From the NCBI GenBank assembly GCA_017513125.1, contig JAFWDI010000030.1:1-42667 (forward strand): a stretch of DNA of 42,667 nt. The letters run 5' to 3'. The notes below the pieces were generated by a model that saw nothing but the letters and a program-made list of their open reading frames with translations, was not told the origin of the DNA and made no database searches. Within the stretch, counting starts at the first letter, position 1; each line of letters begins with the position of its first letter. Shown piece by piece: positions 15,426 through 23,404 of this stretch. The position numbers were made by a program, and so were the translations under genes. The DNA is from Lachnospiraceae bacterium. GTDB taxonomy: Bacteria > Bacillota > Clostridia > Lachnospirales > Lachnospiraceae.

Positions 15426-16270
15426 ACGGAAAGATCACGGTCTCGCAGGTCGTCGAAGCGCTCGAAGAGCTCGCGCCTCCCGCGCTGGCCATGGAGTGGG
15501 ACAACCCCGGCCTTCAGGTCGGCCGCCGGGACAGCGAGGTGAAGCGGGTCTATGTGGCGCTGGACGTAAACGACGCGGTGCTGAGAGCCGCGTTCGAGGC
15601 CTGCTGCGACATGATAGTGACGCACCACCCGCTGATCTTCGGAAAGATCGACAAGGTAAACGACGGGGACCACATCGGCCGCTGGATCCTCATGATGGCG
15701 GAGGAGGGCATCGCGTGCTATGCGATGCATACGAACTTCGACATTGCCCCCGGCTGCATGGCGGACCTCTGTGCGACCCGGCTCGGGCTGGAGAAAGCTT
15801 CTCCGCTCGAGGAGACCGGAACGGCCTCGCGCGTCAGCATCCTCGACGGCGAACTGCAGGAGGAGGAGACCGAGACCATCGGAATCGGAAAGATCGGGCG
15901 CTTCGAGGATGAAACGCTGACGGTCCGGGAACTCGCGGAGCGCGTAAAGGACGCGTTTGATCTGCCGTTCGTGACTGTGTACTCGGACGATCCGGACCGG
16001 CAGGCGGGCTGGATCGCCATGTGCCCCGGCTCGGCGAAAGGCATGCTGGACCAGACGCTGGCCGCCGGGTGCGACGTGCTGATCGGCGGCGACCTCGGAC
16101 ACCACGACGGGATCGACGCGGTCGCGGAAGGGGTCAGCCTGATCAATGCCGGCCACTACGGCCTTGAGCACGTATTTATCGACGCGGCCGCGGATTATCT
16201 CGAGAGCCGTTTCGGCGGAAAGATCGCGGTCGTGCGGGCGCCTGTCGTATTTCCGGAAGAACTTGTCTGA
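15413..16270 (+). CDS. Nif3-like dinuclear metal centre protein (DUF34)
   Basis: 285-residue member of the Nif3/YqfO family, a widely conserved dinuclear-metal protein of uncertain function. It shows AMEWDNPGLQVG near the start, the metal-ligand motif MIVTHHPLIF, then MHTNFD and the C-terminal INAGHYGLEHVF. The start is set at ATG 15413 because GGAAGGAA (15397-15404) is 8 bases upstream; ATGs at 15395 and 15422 fit less well. It follows trmK as in most Firmicutes, and the short form without the inserted PII-like domain is plausible from the length. The rnpB promoter begins 8 bases after its stop. Confidence 0.92.
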   Translation: MENMNGKITVSQVVEALEELAPPALAMEWDNPGLQVGRRDSEVKRVYVALDVNDAVLRAAFEACCDMIVTHHPLIFGKIDKVNDGDHIGRWILMMAEEGIACYAMHTNFDIAPGCMADLCATRLGLEKASPLEETGTASRVSILDGELQEEETETIGIGKIGRFEDETLTVRELAERVKDAFDLPFVTVYSDDPDRQAGWIAMCPGSAKGMLDQTLAAGCDVLIGGDLGHHDGIDAVAEGVSLINAGHYGLEHVFIDAAADYLESRFGGKIAVVRAPVVFPEELV

Positions 16271-16277
16271 ACTGCGC

Positions 16278-16306
16278 TTGAAAGATCGGCGCGGGAACAT
16301 TAAAAT
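16278..16306 (+). promoter_or_regulatory. rnpB promoter
   Basis: TTGAAA (16278-16283), a 17-base spacer and TAAAAT (16301-16306). The predicted start, 7 bases after the -10 box, is 16313, which is exactly the first base of helix P1 of the RNase P RNA. The independent agreement of the two predictions makes both convincing. Confidence 0.85.
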
Positions 16307-16312
16307 ATGAAC

Positions 16313-16652
16313 GTTGACCTGGACGAGTGATCGCGGCCGCCTTCGGGCGGGTGAGGAAAGTCCGGGCTTCACAGGGCAGGATGCCGGTTAACGGCCGGTG
16401 GGGGCGACCCTAAGGAAAGTGCCGCAGAAAAGAACCGCCGCGCGAGCGGTAAGGGTGAAAAGGCGAGGTAAGAGCTCACCGCCTTCCCGGTAACGGGGAG
16501 GGTCAAGGTAAACCCCATCCGAAGCAAGACCGAACAGGGGGCCATGGGGCGGCCCGTCCCGTCCCCGGGTAGGTCGCTTGAGCCTGCCGGCGACGGCAGG
16601 CCTAGACAGATGATCACTCTCGACAGAACCCGGCTTACAGTCCAGGTCAATG
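16313..16652 (+). ncRNA. rnpB: RNase P RNA, bacterial class A
   Basis: The catalytic RNA that trims 5' leaders from pre-tRNAs. Terminal helix P1 is GTTGACCTGGAC (16313-16324) with GTCCAGGTCAAT (16640-16651), 12 bp with one G.U pair. Conserved region I (GAGGAAAGTCCGGGC, from 16352), the AGGGTGAAAAGG and GGTAAGAGCTCACCG elements, GGTAAACCCCA, GGGTAGGTCGCTTGAGCC, and conserved region V (GACAGAACCCGGCTTA, 16622-16637) are all present in order. The overall order matches the Escherichia-type class A fold and not the Bacillus class B. A run of seven T directly after P1 (16652-16658) can act as its terminator. Confidence 0.97.
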
Positions 16653-16677
16653 TTTTTTTATTTTTGGAGGAATGCAT

Positions 16678-17874
16678 ATGTCTTATTCACAGGAAATGTA
16701 CGGGCTGGGCAGCCAGGGATCCGAGATCCGCGAGATCTTCGAGTACGGCCGCAGAAGAAAGGCCGAGATCGGCGCGGATAAAGTCTTCGATTTCAGCCTG
16801 GGAAATCCCAGCGTGCCGACCCCGCAGGCGGTCACGGACGCGATGATCGACATTCTGTCGACGGCGGAGCCGACCGCGGTCCACGGCTACACTTCGGGCG
16901 CGGGCGACATGGCCTGCCGCACCGCGATCGCGGAGGATCTGAACGCGCGCTATAACTGCGGCGCGGATCCCGCGCTGATCTACATGACCTGCGGCGCCGC
17001 GGCGGCGCTGTGCTGCTCTTTCCGCGCGCTCGCGACGGAGGACGCGGACGAATTCATCGCCTTCGCGCCGTTCTTCCCTGAGTACCGGGTGTTCTGCGAC
17101 ACGAACGGGGGTAAGCTCGTTCAGGTCATGATGCGTGAGAATGACTTCCAGATCGATCTCAGCCTGCTGGACGCGGCGGTGAATGAGCGCACGAAGGGCG
17201 TCGTGATCAACAGCCCGAATAACCCCTGCGGCGTCGTCTACACCGAGGAGACCATCCGCGGCCTGGCGGCGTACCTGGAGAAGAAGCAGGCGGAGTACGG
17301 ACATCCGATCTACCTGATCACGGACGAGCCCTACCGCGAGCTGGTCTACGGCGGGGCGGTGGTCCCGTTCGTGCCGAACTATTACGATAACACGATCGTA
17401 TGCTATTCGTATTCGAAGAGCCTGTCGCTGCCGGGCGAGCGTATCGGCTACGCTCTGGTGAGCCCGAAGGCGGCGGACGCAAAGGCGGTCTACGCGGCGA
17501 TCTGCGGCGCGGGCCGTGCGCTGGGCTACGTCTGCGCCCCGAGCCTGATGCAGCATGTGATCACGCGCTGCGCGGGCGTGCAGCCGAACCTCGCACCGTA
17601 CGAGGAGAACCGCCGGATCCTGCTCGAGGGCCTGACCGGCGCGGGCTTCACCTGCGTGAACCCCGACGGCGCGTTCTACCTGTTCATGAAGTCGCCGGAG
17701 CCCGACGCGCACGCGTTCGCGGCGAAGGCGAAGGAGCACGAGCTGCTGGTCGTGCCCTGCGACAGCTTCGGCTGCCCGGGCTACGTGCGGATCGGATACT
17801 GCGTCTCGAAGGAGACGATCGAGGGATCATTGCCCGGATTTGCCGCCCTGGCGAAGGAATACGGACTGAGCTGA
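16678..17874 (+). CDS. Class I/II pyridoxal-phosphate aminotransferase
   Basis: 398-residue fold-type I aminotransferase. Seen: substrate-side N-terminus with FSLGNPSVPTP, cofactor-binding NSPNNPCGVVY, LITDEPYRELVYG, and the PLP-lysine motif YSYSKSLSLPGERIGY followed by the C-terminal arginine region GYVRIGYC. Amino-acid specificity cannot be read from this; aspartate or aromatic aminotransferases are possible. The start is ATG 16678, with GGAGG at 16666-16670; the ATG at 16672 is too close to it. The gene starts only 26 bases after the end of rnpB with no room for a separate standard promoter, so it is probably expressed by read-through of the rnpB terminator or from a promoter inside rnpB. 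Confidence 0.93.
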   Translation: MSYSQEMYGLGSQGSEIREIFEYGRRRKAEIGADKVFDFSLGNPSVPTPQAVTDAMIDILSTAEPTAVHGYTSGAGDMACRTAIAEDLNARYNCGADPALIYMTCGAAAALCCSFRALATEDADEFIAFAPFFPEYRVFCDTNGGKLVQVMMRENDFQIDLSLLDAAVNERTKGVVINSPNNPCGVVYTEETIRGLAAYLEKKQAEYGHPIYLITDEPYRELVYGGAVVPFVPNYYDNTIVCYSYSKSLSLPGERIGYALVSPKAADAKAVYAAICGAGRALGYVCAPSLMQHVITRCAGVQPNLAPYEENRRILLEGLTGAGFTCVNPDGAFYLFMKSPEPDAHAFAAKAKEHELLVVPCDSFGCPGYVRIGYCVSKETIEGSLPGFAALAKEYGLS

Positions 17875-17972
17875 CGAATGCCTGCGGCCGCGCTCCGCGG
17901 GAAGGCGGCTGCGAGTATCATACGACATCATTGGTCACATGAGATCTGAGACATGAAAGGAGTAACATTGTT

Positions 17973-18758
17973 ATGGATCTGAAACTGAAAGACAAGATCG
18001 TTCTGGTCACCGGCGGCACCGGCGGCATCGGTACGGCCATCGTAAAAGGATTTCTCGCCGAGGGCGCGAAGGTCGCGTTCTCTTCGACCCGCCAGGAGAA
18101 GATCGACGCGCTCCTGCCGCAGCTGAACGCCGAGGAGGGGCAGGTCGTCGGCTTTGTCGCTAACATGAACAGCGAGGACGATATAAAGAAGCTCGTCGAA
18201 GACGTGAAGGCGCACTTCGGCACGATCGATATTCTGGTCCCGAACGCGGGCTATGAAGGGAAGGCGCTCCCGGTCCAGGATATGACGCTGGACATTTTCC
18301 AGCAGACCTATCAGCTGAATGTGTTCTCGGTCATGCTGATCATGAAGTACGCGGCTCCGATCCTGATCGAGAAGAACAGCGGCGCGATCGTGGTCGTGGC
18401 TTCCGCTGCGGCGTTCGAGCCGACCGCGGGGAACAGCGCCTACGTCTCGTCGAAGTACGCGGTCGCCGGTCTGACGAAGTGCATCGCCATGGAGCTCGGC
18501 CCGGTGGGCATCCACGTGAACTACGTCTGCCCCGGCCCGGTCGATACGCCTATGATGCGGCGCATCGAGAAGGACTTCTTCGGCGACATGTCGCATGACG
18601 TCGCCATGGCGACGCTCGCAGGCGCCTATGCCATGGATAAGCGCTATGCGAAGCCCGAGGAGGTCGCGAGCGCGGTCCTGTACCTTGCGTCCGACGTCTC
18701 CGCGCACACGGCCGGCATGGGCATCCACGTCGACTCGAAGGTGGCGCAGGCGAACTGA
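17973..18758 (+). CDS. Short-chain dehydrogenase/reductase
   Basis: 261-residue classical SDR. The NAD(P)-binding motif TGGTGGIGTAI is near residue 13, PNAG stands in the NNAG position, and the catalytic Ser and Tyr-x3-Lys appear in VVASAAAFEPTAG and SAYVSSKYAVAG. NYVCPGPVDTPM is the typical post-catalytic segment. AAAGGAG lies 10 bases before ATG 17973. A strong UUCG-loop terminator follows. The substrate is unknown. The gene precedes a flavoenzyme gene of the 2,4-dienoyl-CoA reductase type, which could suggest a shared reductive pathway, but the terminator separates them. Confidence 0.9.
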   Translation: MDLKLKDKIVLVTGGTGGIGTAIVKGFLAEGAKVAFSSTRQEKIDALLPQLNAEEGQVVGFVANMNSEDDIKKLVEDVKAHFGTIDILVPNAGYEGKALPVQDMTLDIFQQTYQLNVFSVMLIMKYAAPILIEKNSGAIVVVASAAAFEPTAGNSAYVSSKYAVAGLTKCIAMELGPVGIHVNYVCPGPVDTPMMRRIEKDFFGDMSHDVAMATLAGAYAMDKRYAKPEEVASAVLYLASDVSAHTAGMGIHVDSKVAQAN

Positions 18759-18797
18759 TTTTACAGACGAAAACTCCGTTTTGGCAGAATGTGACAT

Positions 18798-18828
18798 TGA
18801 CGCATGCTTCGGCATGCGTCATATTTTT
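18798..18828 (+). terminator. Intrinsic terminator with UUCG tetraloop
   Basis: TGACGCATGC (18798-18807) and GCATGCGTCA (18812-18821) form a perfect 10-bp stem closed by the extra-stable TTCG tetraloop, followed by TATTTTTA. It ends the SDR transcript. Confidence 0.92.
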
Positions 18829-18933
18829 ATCAGAGAGATGACAATGCCGGCGTCCTCCGCGGTGCGGCTGAGACCGCGCGTCCCTGCGCCGGAGAAGTTT
18901 CTGCATGAACATTCGCATGAAAAGGAGTACTGC

Positions 18934-20865
18934 ATGGGAAATTACGATCACGTTCTGAGCCCGATCCAGATCGGACCGGTCAGATTTAAGAACCGCATCA
19001 GCTGTTCGCCGATGTGGCCGAGCTTCGCGACCGGCGACGGCCACGCGAACCAGGAACTGTTCGAGTGGGTCCGCGACATCGTGAAGGGCGGCGCGGCCTG
19101 CGTGAACATCGGCTGCGGCTGCGTGAATCGCGACCTGCCGCCGTTCGTGACGCACCTGATCCGCCTCGCGGAGGAGGGTACGGTGAACGAGCTGATGACA
19201 TTGACCGACGTCGCACATATGTATAACGCGCGCATCGGTATGGAGCTCTTCGCGATCAATATGAACGCGGGTTCCTTCGCGGACCGCGACAAGGACGCGA
19301 AAAAGGTCGTCGTCGAACTCGACCCGACGGATATGACGAAGGATGAGATCCACGCGTACATCGAGGATTTCGCGAACGGCGCGGAGCGCGCCATGCGCTG
19401 CGGATTCGACAGCCTGATCGTCCACGGCGCGCACGGCCAGCTGCCCGGCTGCTTCCTCTCGAAGCTGATCAACGGCCGCACGGACGAGTACAGCTGCGAG
19501 ACCATCGAGAACGCCTCGCGCTTCTCGCGCGAGCTGCTCGCGGCGATCCGTGAGAAGGTCGGGAACTCCATGGCGATCGAGTACCGCATCAACTGCAGCG
19601 ACATGATCCCGGGATCGCCCACGATCGAGGAGACCATCGCGTTCCTGAAGCAGATCGAGCCGTACATCGACCTCGTGCACGTCTCGCGCGGCATGCACTC
19701 GATGCAGGATCTGGTGCCCTACACCGACCCGCCCATCTATTATCCGCACGGGATCAACCTCGACCTGGCGGCGGAGATACGTGCGGGCATCGACACGCCC
19801 GTGACCTGCGTCGGCGGCGTAACGCTCGATCAGGCGGAAGAGTACATCGCGGCCGGGAAGATCGACATGGTCTCGATGGCGCGCGGCCTGCTGGCGGATC
19901 CGTTCATGGTGAAGAACGCGATGCGCGGCTGCCCGGAGAAGACGCGCCCCTGCGTGCGCTGCAACCAGTGCATTAACAGGACGCATTATTACCTCGCGCC
20001 GATCCGCTGCTCGGTCAATGCCGAGCTGGGCATGGGCACGCTCTACATGAACGTGGGGCCGGCCGAACCGAAGAAGGTCGCGGTCATCGGCGGCGGCGCG
20101 TCGGGCCTCGAGGCTGCCCGGACCGCGTCGAAGCGCGGACATACGGTCACATTGTTCGAGAAGAACGACTATCTGGGCGGCGTGCTGAACATGGCCGCGG
20201 GCCCGGACTTTAAGGCCGACATCAAACGCTACCTGGAGTGGTCCATCCGCACGGCGGAGGAGGACCCGAACATCACGATCCTGAAGAACGTCGAAGTGAC
20301 CCCGGAGACCATCCGTGCGTCGGATTTCGACGCGGTCATCGTCGCGATCGGATCGAAGCCCATCATCCCCGGCTTCACGCAGGGGAACCCGAAGATCGTC
20401 TGGGTGGGCGACGTCGAGATGGGACGTGTCGAGGTCGGACAGGATCTCGTGATCGTCGGCGCCGGCCTGACCGGCTGCGAGTCCGCGCTGGCATTGTCCC
20501 GCGAGGGGAAGAATGTCACGCTGGTCGACATGATCCCGGAGGAGAACTTCGGGCGCGGCGGCGCGATGTTTAATCAGATCGCGATGAAGAACCTGCTGAA
20601 GGACAGTAATGTCAGGTTCCGCGGCGGCATGAAGCTCGTGACCGTCGAGGACGAGGCGGTCTTCGAGGATGCGAACACCGGCGAGAAGGTCACGTTCCCC
20701 TGCGATCAGGTCATCCTGTCGCTGGGCGTGCGCCCGGACGCGGAGCTGGTCGAGTCGTTCGCGGACGTCTGCCCCGAGGTGGTCTGGATCGGCGACTGCA
20801 ACACCCGCGTCGGCACGCTGTATAACGCGGTGCATACCGCACATGAGGCGGCGGCGGTGCTGTAA
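18934..20865 (+). CDS. Old-Yellow-Enzyme-type NADH:flavin oxidoreductase (2,4-dienoyl-CoA reductase/BaiCD-like)
   Basis: 643-residue multi-domain flavoenzyme. The N-terminal FMN-binding TIM barrel begins LSPIQIGPVRFKNRI. An iron-sulfur cluster segment near residue 340-365 reads CVRCNQCINRT...CSVN. The C-terminal half is an FAD/NAD-binding disulfide-reductase-like unit with VAVIGGGASGLEAAR and VIVGAGLTGCESALAL. Such enzymes reduce activated C=C bonds in enoates, dienoyl-CoAs or steroids. The cluster cysteines are spaced C-x2-C-x2-C-x12-C, against C-x2-C-x3-C-x11-C in the well-known members. The start is ATG 18934 with AAAGGAG upstream; the longer open frame upstream is not coding-like. No bile-acid operon partners surround it, so a bai role is not supported. 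Confidence 0.9.
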   Translation: MGNYDHVLSPIQIGPVRFKNRISCSPMWPSFATGDGHANQELFEWVRDIVKGGAACVNIGCGCVNRDLPPFVTHLIRLAEEGTVNELMTLTDVAHMYNARIGMELFAINMNAGSFADRDKDAKKVVVELDPTDMTKDEIHAYIEDFANGAERAMRCGFDSLIVHGAHGQLPGCFLSKLINGRTDEYSCETIENASRFSRELLAAIREKVGNSMAIEYRINCSDMIPGSPTIEETIAFLKQIEPYIDLVHVSRGMHSMQDLVPYTDPPIYYPHGINLDLAAEIRAGIDTPVTCVGGVTLDQAEEYIAAGKIDMVSMARGLLADPFMVKNAMRGCPEKTRPCVRCNQCINRTHYYLAPIRCSVNAELGMGTLYMNVGPAEPKKVAVIGGGASGLEAARTASKRGHTVTLFEKNDYLGGVLNMAAGPDFKADIKRYLEWSIRTAEEDPNITILKNVEVTPETIRASDFDAVIVAIGSKPIIPGFTQGNPKIVWVGDVEMGRVEVGQDLVIVGAGLTGCESALALSREGKNVTLVDMIPEENFGRGGAMFNQIAMKNLLKDSNVRFRGGMKLVTVEDEAVFEDANTGEKVTFPCDQVILSLGVRPDAELVESFADVCPEVVWIGDCNTRVGTLYNAVHTAHEAAAVL

Positions 20866-20928
20866 AATGTGACGGTGCTGTAAGGCGTCGGGAAGCAGCT
20901 GCGGCGGACAGAGGAAAACGTATGATTT

Positions 20929-20964
20929 AAAAGGGCCCTGTTTCTTCGGGAACAGGGTTCTTTT
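20929..20964. terminator. Terminator after the flavoenzyme gene
   Basis: A 14-bp stem with two G.U pairs: AAAAGGGCCCTGTT (20929-20942) with AACAGGGTTCTTTT (20951-20964), 8-base loop. The A-rich 5' side and T-rich 3' side could make it work in both directions. Confidence 0.8.
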
Positions 20965-20969
20965 AGTGC

Positions 20970-21001
20970 TTGAATTACGCACAGAAAATGTATATTATAC
21001 A
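20970..21001 (+). promoter_or_regulatory. Promoter with overlapping palindrome, methyltransferase gene
   Basis: TTGAAT (20970-20975), 17-base spacer, TATTAT (20993-20998). The -10 box lies within the perfect inverted repeat TGTATATTATACA (20989-21001), a plausible operator. Similar TACA/TGTA palindromes occur at 23262-23272 and 23345-23355 near the PucR-type regulator gene. Confidence 0.6.
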
Positions 21002-21044
21002 AAATCGAACAATAAAGGAATATTGACCCGAAAGAGACTTTTTC

Positions 21045-21875
21045 ATGACACCATTTGATTCCATCATCGAAGCAAACAGAGACTACTGGACCGTGCGGGC
21101 CGCGACCTACTCGAAGGAGGTCCGTGACGGCGAGCTCTGCGGCGTCGGATACACCCCCTGGCTGCAGGCGGTCGAGGGGCGCATCGCGGCGCACTTCGCA
21201 GGGCGGGCGGCGGAGACGATCCGGGTGCTCGACATTGCCACCGGCCCGGGGTTCTTCGCGATCCTCGCTGCCCGGGCGGGGCACCGCGTCACCGCGATCG
21301 ACCTGACGCCGTCCATGCTGGCGGAGGCGCGTGCGAATGCAGGCGGGCTGGCGGACCGCATCGATTTCCGGGAAATGAACGCGGAAGCGCTGGAGTTTGA
21401 GGATGAGACGTTCGACGTTATCGTCACGCGGAACCTGACCTGGGATCTGCCGCACCCGGAGCAGGCGTATCTGGAGTGGCACCGCGTCCTGAAACGCGGC
21501 GGGCTGCTGCTGAACTTTGATGCGAACTGGTACCGTTACCTGGTCGACGCCGAGGCCAGGGCTGCATTCGATGTTGATTGGGACAATGCCGAGGCCGCCG
21601 GCATTCCGAACGATAACCCGGACGTCGACTACGGTATCATGGAACAGATCGCGGCGGAAGTACCGCTCACGCGTGAACTGCGCCCGGAGTGGGACATCCG
21701 CGTGCTCACGGACATCGGTTTCCACGCGGAGGCGGACACGGACGTCTGGAAGTCCGTGTGGAACGACGAGGAGAAGCTGCATTACGCTTCGACTCCGCTG
21801 TTCCTGGTGAGTGCGGTGAAGGACAGTTCTTTTTATCCGAACAGAAATGTCAACTGCAGCAGCAGCCGCGTCTGA
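21045..21875 (+). CDS. Class I SAM-dependent methyltransferase
   Basis: 276-residue protein with the class I methyltransferase pattern: motif I VLDIATGPGFFAILAARAG (about 62-80), the acidic post-I segment VTAIDLTPSMLAEA, motif II FDVIVTRNLTWDLPHPEQA and the post-motif EWHRVLKRGGLLLNFD. This is the UbiE/Methyltransf_11 type acting on small molecules. The substrate is not evident. The weak ribosome site GAAAGAGA lies ahead of ATG 21045. Its 3' end overlaps the convergent regulator gene by 43 bases; the last residues, encoded in the overlap, look unlike a conserved domain and may be a recent extension. Confidence 0.88.
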   Translation: MTPFDSIIEANRDYWTVRAATYSKEVRDGELCGVGYTPWLQAVEGRIAAHFAGRAAETIRVLDIATGPGFFAILAARAGHRVTAIDLTPSMLAEARANAGGLADRIDFREMNAEALEFEDETFDVIVTRNLTWDLPHPEQAYLEWHRVLKRGGLLLNFDANWYRYLVDAEARAAFDVDWDNAEAAGIPNDNPDVDYGIMEQIAAEVPLTRELRPEWDIRVLTDIGFHAEADTDVWKSVWNDEEKLHYASTPLFLVSAVKDSSFYPNRNVNCSSSRV

Positions 21876-23251
21876 TCGTCCTCCAGGTCGATCCCGGTCA
21901 GTTCCGTGATGCGCTCGAGCCGGTAGAGCAGCGTGCTGCGGTGGATGTGGAGCGCCTGAGCCGTGGCCACATATCCGCAGTTGTTGCGGAGGAACTCACG
22001 AAGCGTCGCGGAAAGCTCGGCGTCGTGCTCCTCGTCGTACGCGGACAGCAGCACTGCCGCGGGATGCCGCAGGTCGAAGGCACTGTGCTTTCGAAGAAGT
22101 TCGGCGATATAGGGCAGTTCGGTCTCCTCGAAGGTGCGGATCGTGCCGGGCGCGTTCCCGGCGAAGCGGACGGACATCCGCGCCGCATCGCAGTCGTTCG
22201 AGAGCTGAGCCAGATCGGTGAACACCGGGCTCTTACCGGCGACACAGGTGAAGCGCTCCAGCACCTGCCTGAGCTGCGGCTCGATCTGCTCGGCCGGCGT
22301 GACGTACAGATCGAGGATATACATCAGCTGGCCTTCGTGCCGGAAGGGAAACGCGTATCCGTTCAGAAGCCCCAGAGTGTGTTCCATGGCATAAGTGAGG
22401 TCGTATTCCGACGTCGCCGGACGGAACGCATAGACCTGCATGGGATCGCCGGTGTGCCAGCCGAACGTCCGGAGCCGTTCCTCGGCCTGAGGGACCAGGC
22501 CGCCGCGTTCCAGCAGCTCCAGAAAGATGCCTGCGCGCTCCATGTGCTCGTCGGGGCGGTCGCAGGCATTCATCCATTTTTCGACGATCTCCCCGAAACC
22601 GTCCTGAAGATCCAGAAAGCCCTGGCTGATCGTGCTGCCGCTGCCGACGGAGATCAGCCAGCCGTTATGCTTTCCCTCCGAAAACAGGTTCGTCACGGCC
22701 ACGGCGACGTTGGCTCCCGGAGGACGGACGGTATAACTCGGCGTGTCCGGCATGCGGATCCCGGGTTTTTCGCTGATCGACAGCAGCATGTCCGGGGAAA
22801 GGATGCGGTTTTCCAGAATGCTCTGGTCCTGGACGGAAGCCCGCAGCCTCTGTCCGTCGTCATAGAGCTCACGCATGTAAAAAGTGGCGTCGGCCAGGAT
22901 GACCGAACAGTCGAACGTCCGCCCGTACAGTGCGATCAGGTCCGCGGCTGCGCATCCTTCTTCGATCATGTCGTAGGCGTCGGCGGACAGGTCATTGTAA
23001 AACTCGAAAGCGTCCAGCACGGCATTAAAGATCTCGTTCACGTCGTCCGCGCGCAGGATCAGGCAGTCGTTCCCGTTCGAGCACAGTACATGCTCCGGCT
23101 GGGGCTGGCTCACATAGACCGTGGAACGCGAATTCCTGAGATTTTCGGAATACAGTCGGGCGTTGCGCAGGGTACGCTTCCCGCTTTCGATCTGCACCGC
23201 CGGCTCATAGCCTTTCAGCCAGTCGGCCAGCATCCACATGCTCAGGCGCAT
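21833..23251 (-). CDS. PucR/CdaR-type transcriptional regulator
   Basis: 472-residue regulator with a C-terminal PucR-type helix-turn-helix (FLRNNCGYVATAQALHIHRSTLLYRLERI, about 415-445), preceded by a GGDEF-like middle region as in CdaR/PucR family proteins, and a sensory N-terminal half with no clear known domain. ATG 23251 is preceded on the minus strand by AGGAGGAG, three bases away. It is divergent from the UroD-family gene across a 153-base intergenic region rich in palindromes, so it probably regulates that gene and itself. Its 3' end overlaps the methyltransferase gene. Family members usually respond to small metabolites; the ligand here is unknown. Confidence 0.85.
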   Translation of the reverse strand: MRLSMWMLADWLKGYEPAVQIESGKRTLRNARLYSENLRNSRSTVYVSQPQPEHVLCSNGNDCLILRADDVNEIFNAVLDAFEFYNDLSADAYDMIEEGCAAADLIALYGRTFDCSVILADATFYMRELYDDGQRLRASVQDQSILENRILSPDMLLSISEKPGIRMPDTPSYTVRPPGANVAVAVTNLFSEGKHNGWLISVGSGSTISQGFLDLQDGFGEIVEKWMNACDRPDEHMERAGIFLELLERGGLVPQAEERLRTFGWHTGDPMQVYAFRPATSEYDLTYAMEHTLGLLNGYAFPFRHEGQLMYILDLYVTPAEQIEPQLRQVLERFTCVAGKSPVFTDLAQLSNDCDAARMSVRFAGNAPGTIRTFEETELPYIAELLRKHSAFDLRHPAAVLLSAYDEEHDAELSATLREFLRNNCGYVATAQALHIHRSTLLYRLERITELTGIDLEDDQTRLLLQLTFLFG

Positions 23252-23404
23252 ATTCTCCTCCTACAAAATGTATGAACAATACGGAAAACACGGGCGAAAT
23301 ATCCGCAGTGTATACGGTGACAATGCATTGAATAATGCATATTGTACATTATGTAGGAATGAAGAACAAGGTCCGCTTTCGGACGTGAAAAGGAGGATAT
23401 TGCA
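23252..23404. promoter_or_regulatory. Divergent regulatory region between the PucR-type regulator and UroD-family gene
   Basis: Contains TACAAAATGTA (23262-23272), CAATGCATTG (23321-23330) and TACATTATGTA (23345-23355), three perfect or near-perfect palindromes. A plus promoter may use TTGAAT (23328-23333) with TATGTA (23350-23355), 16-base spacer. A minus promoter may use TTGTCA (23324-23319) with TATTTC (23302-23297), also 16. The palindromes overlap both. AAGGAGG before 23405 is the ribosome site of the UroD-family gene. Confidence 0.55.

Noticed and set aside
17973..20865. Bile-acid (bai) operon suggested by an SDR next to a BaiCD-like flavoenzyme
   Set aside because: No CoA ligase, CoA transferase, dehydratase or transporter of the bai set is nearby, and a strong terminator separates the two genes.
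18550..20982. 810-codon open frame on the minus strand
   Set aside because: Shadow of the SDR and flavoenzyme genes. It has no family motif and is Arg/Asp/His-rich.
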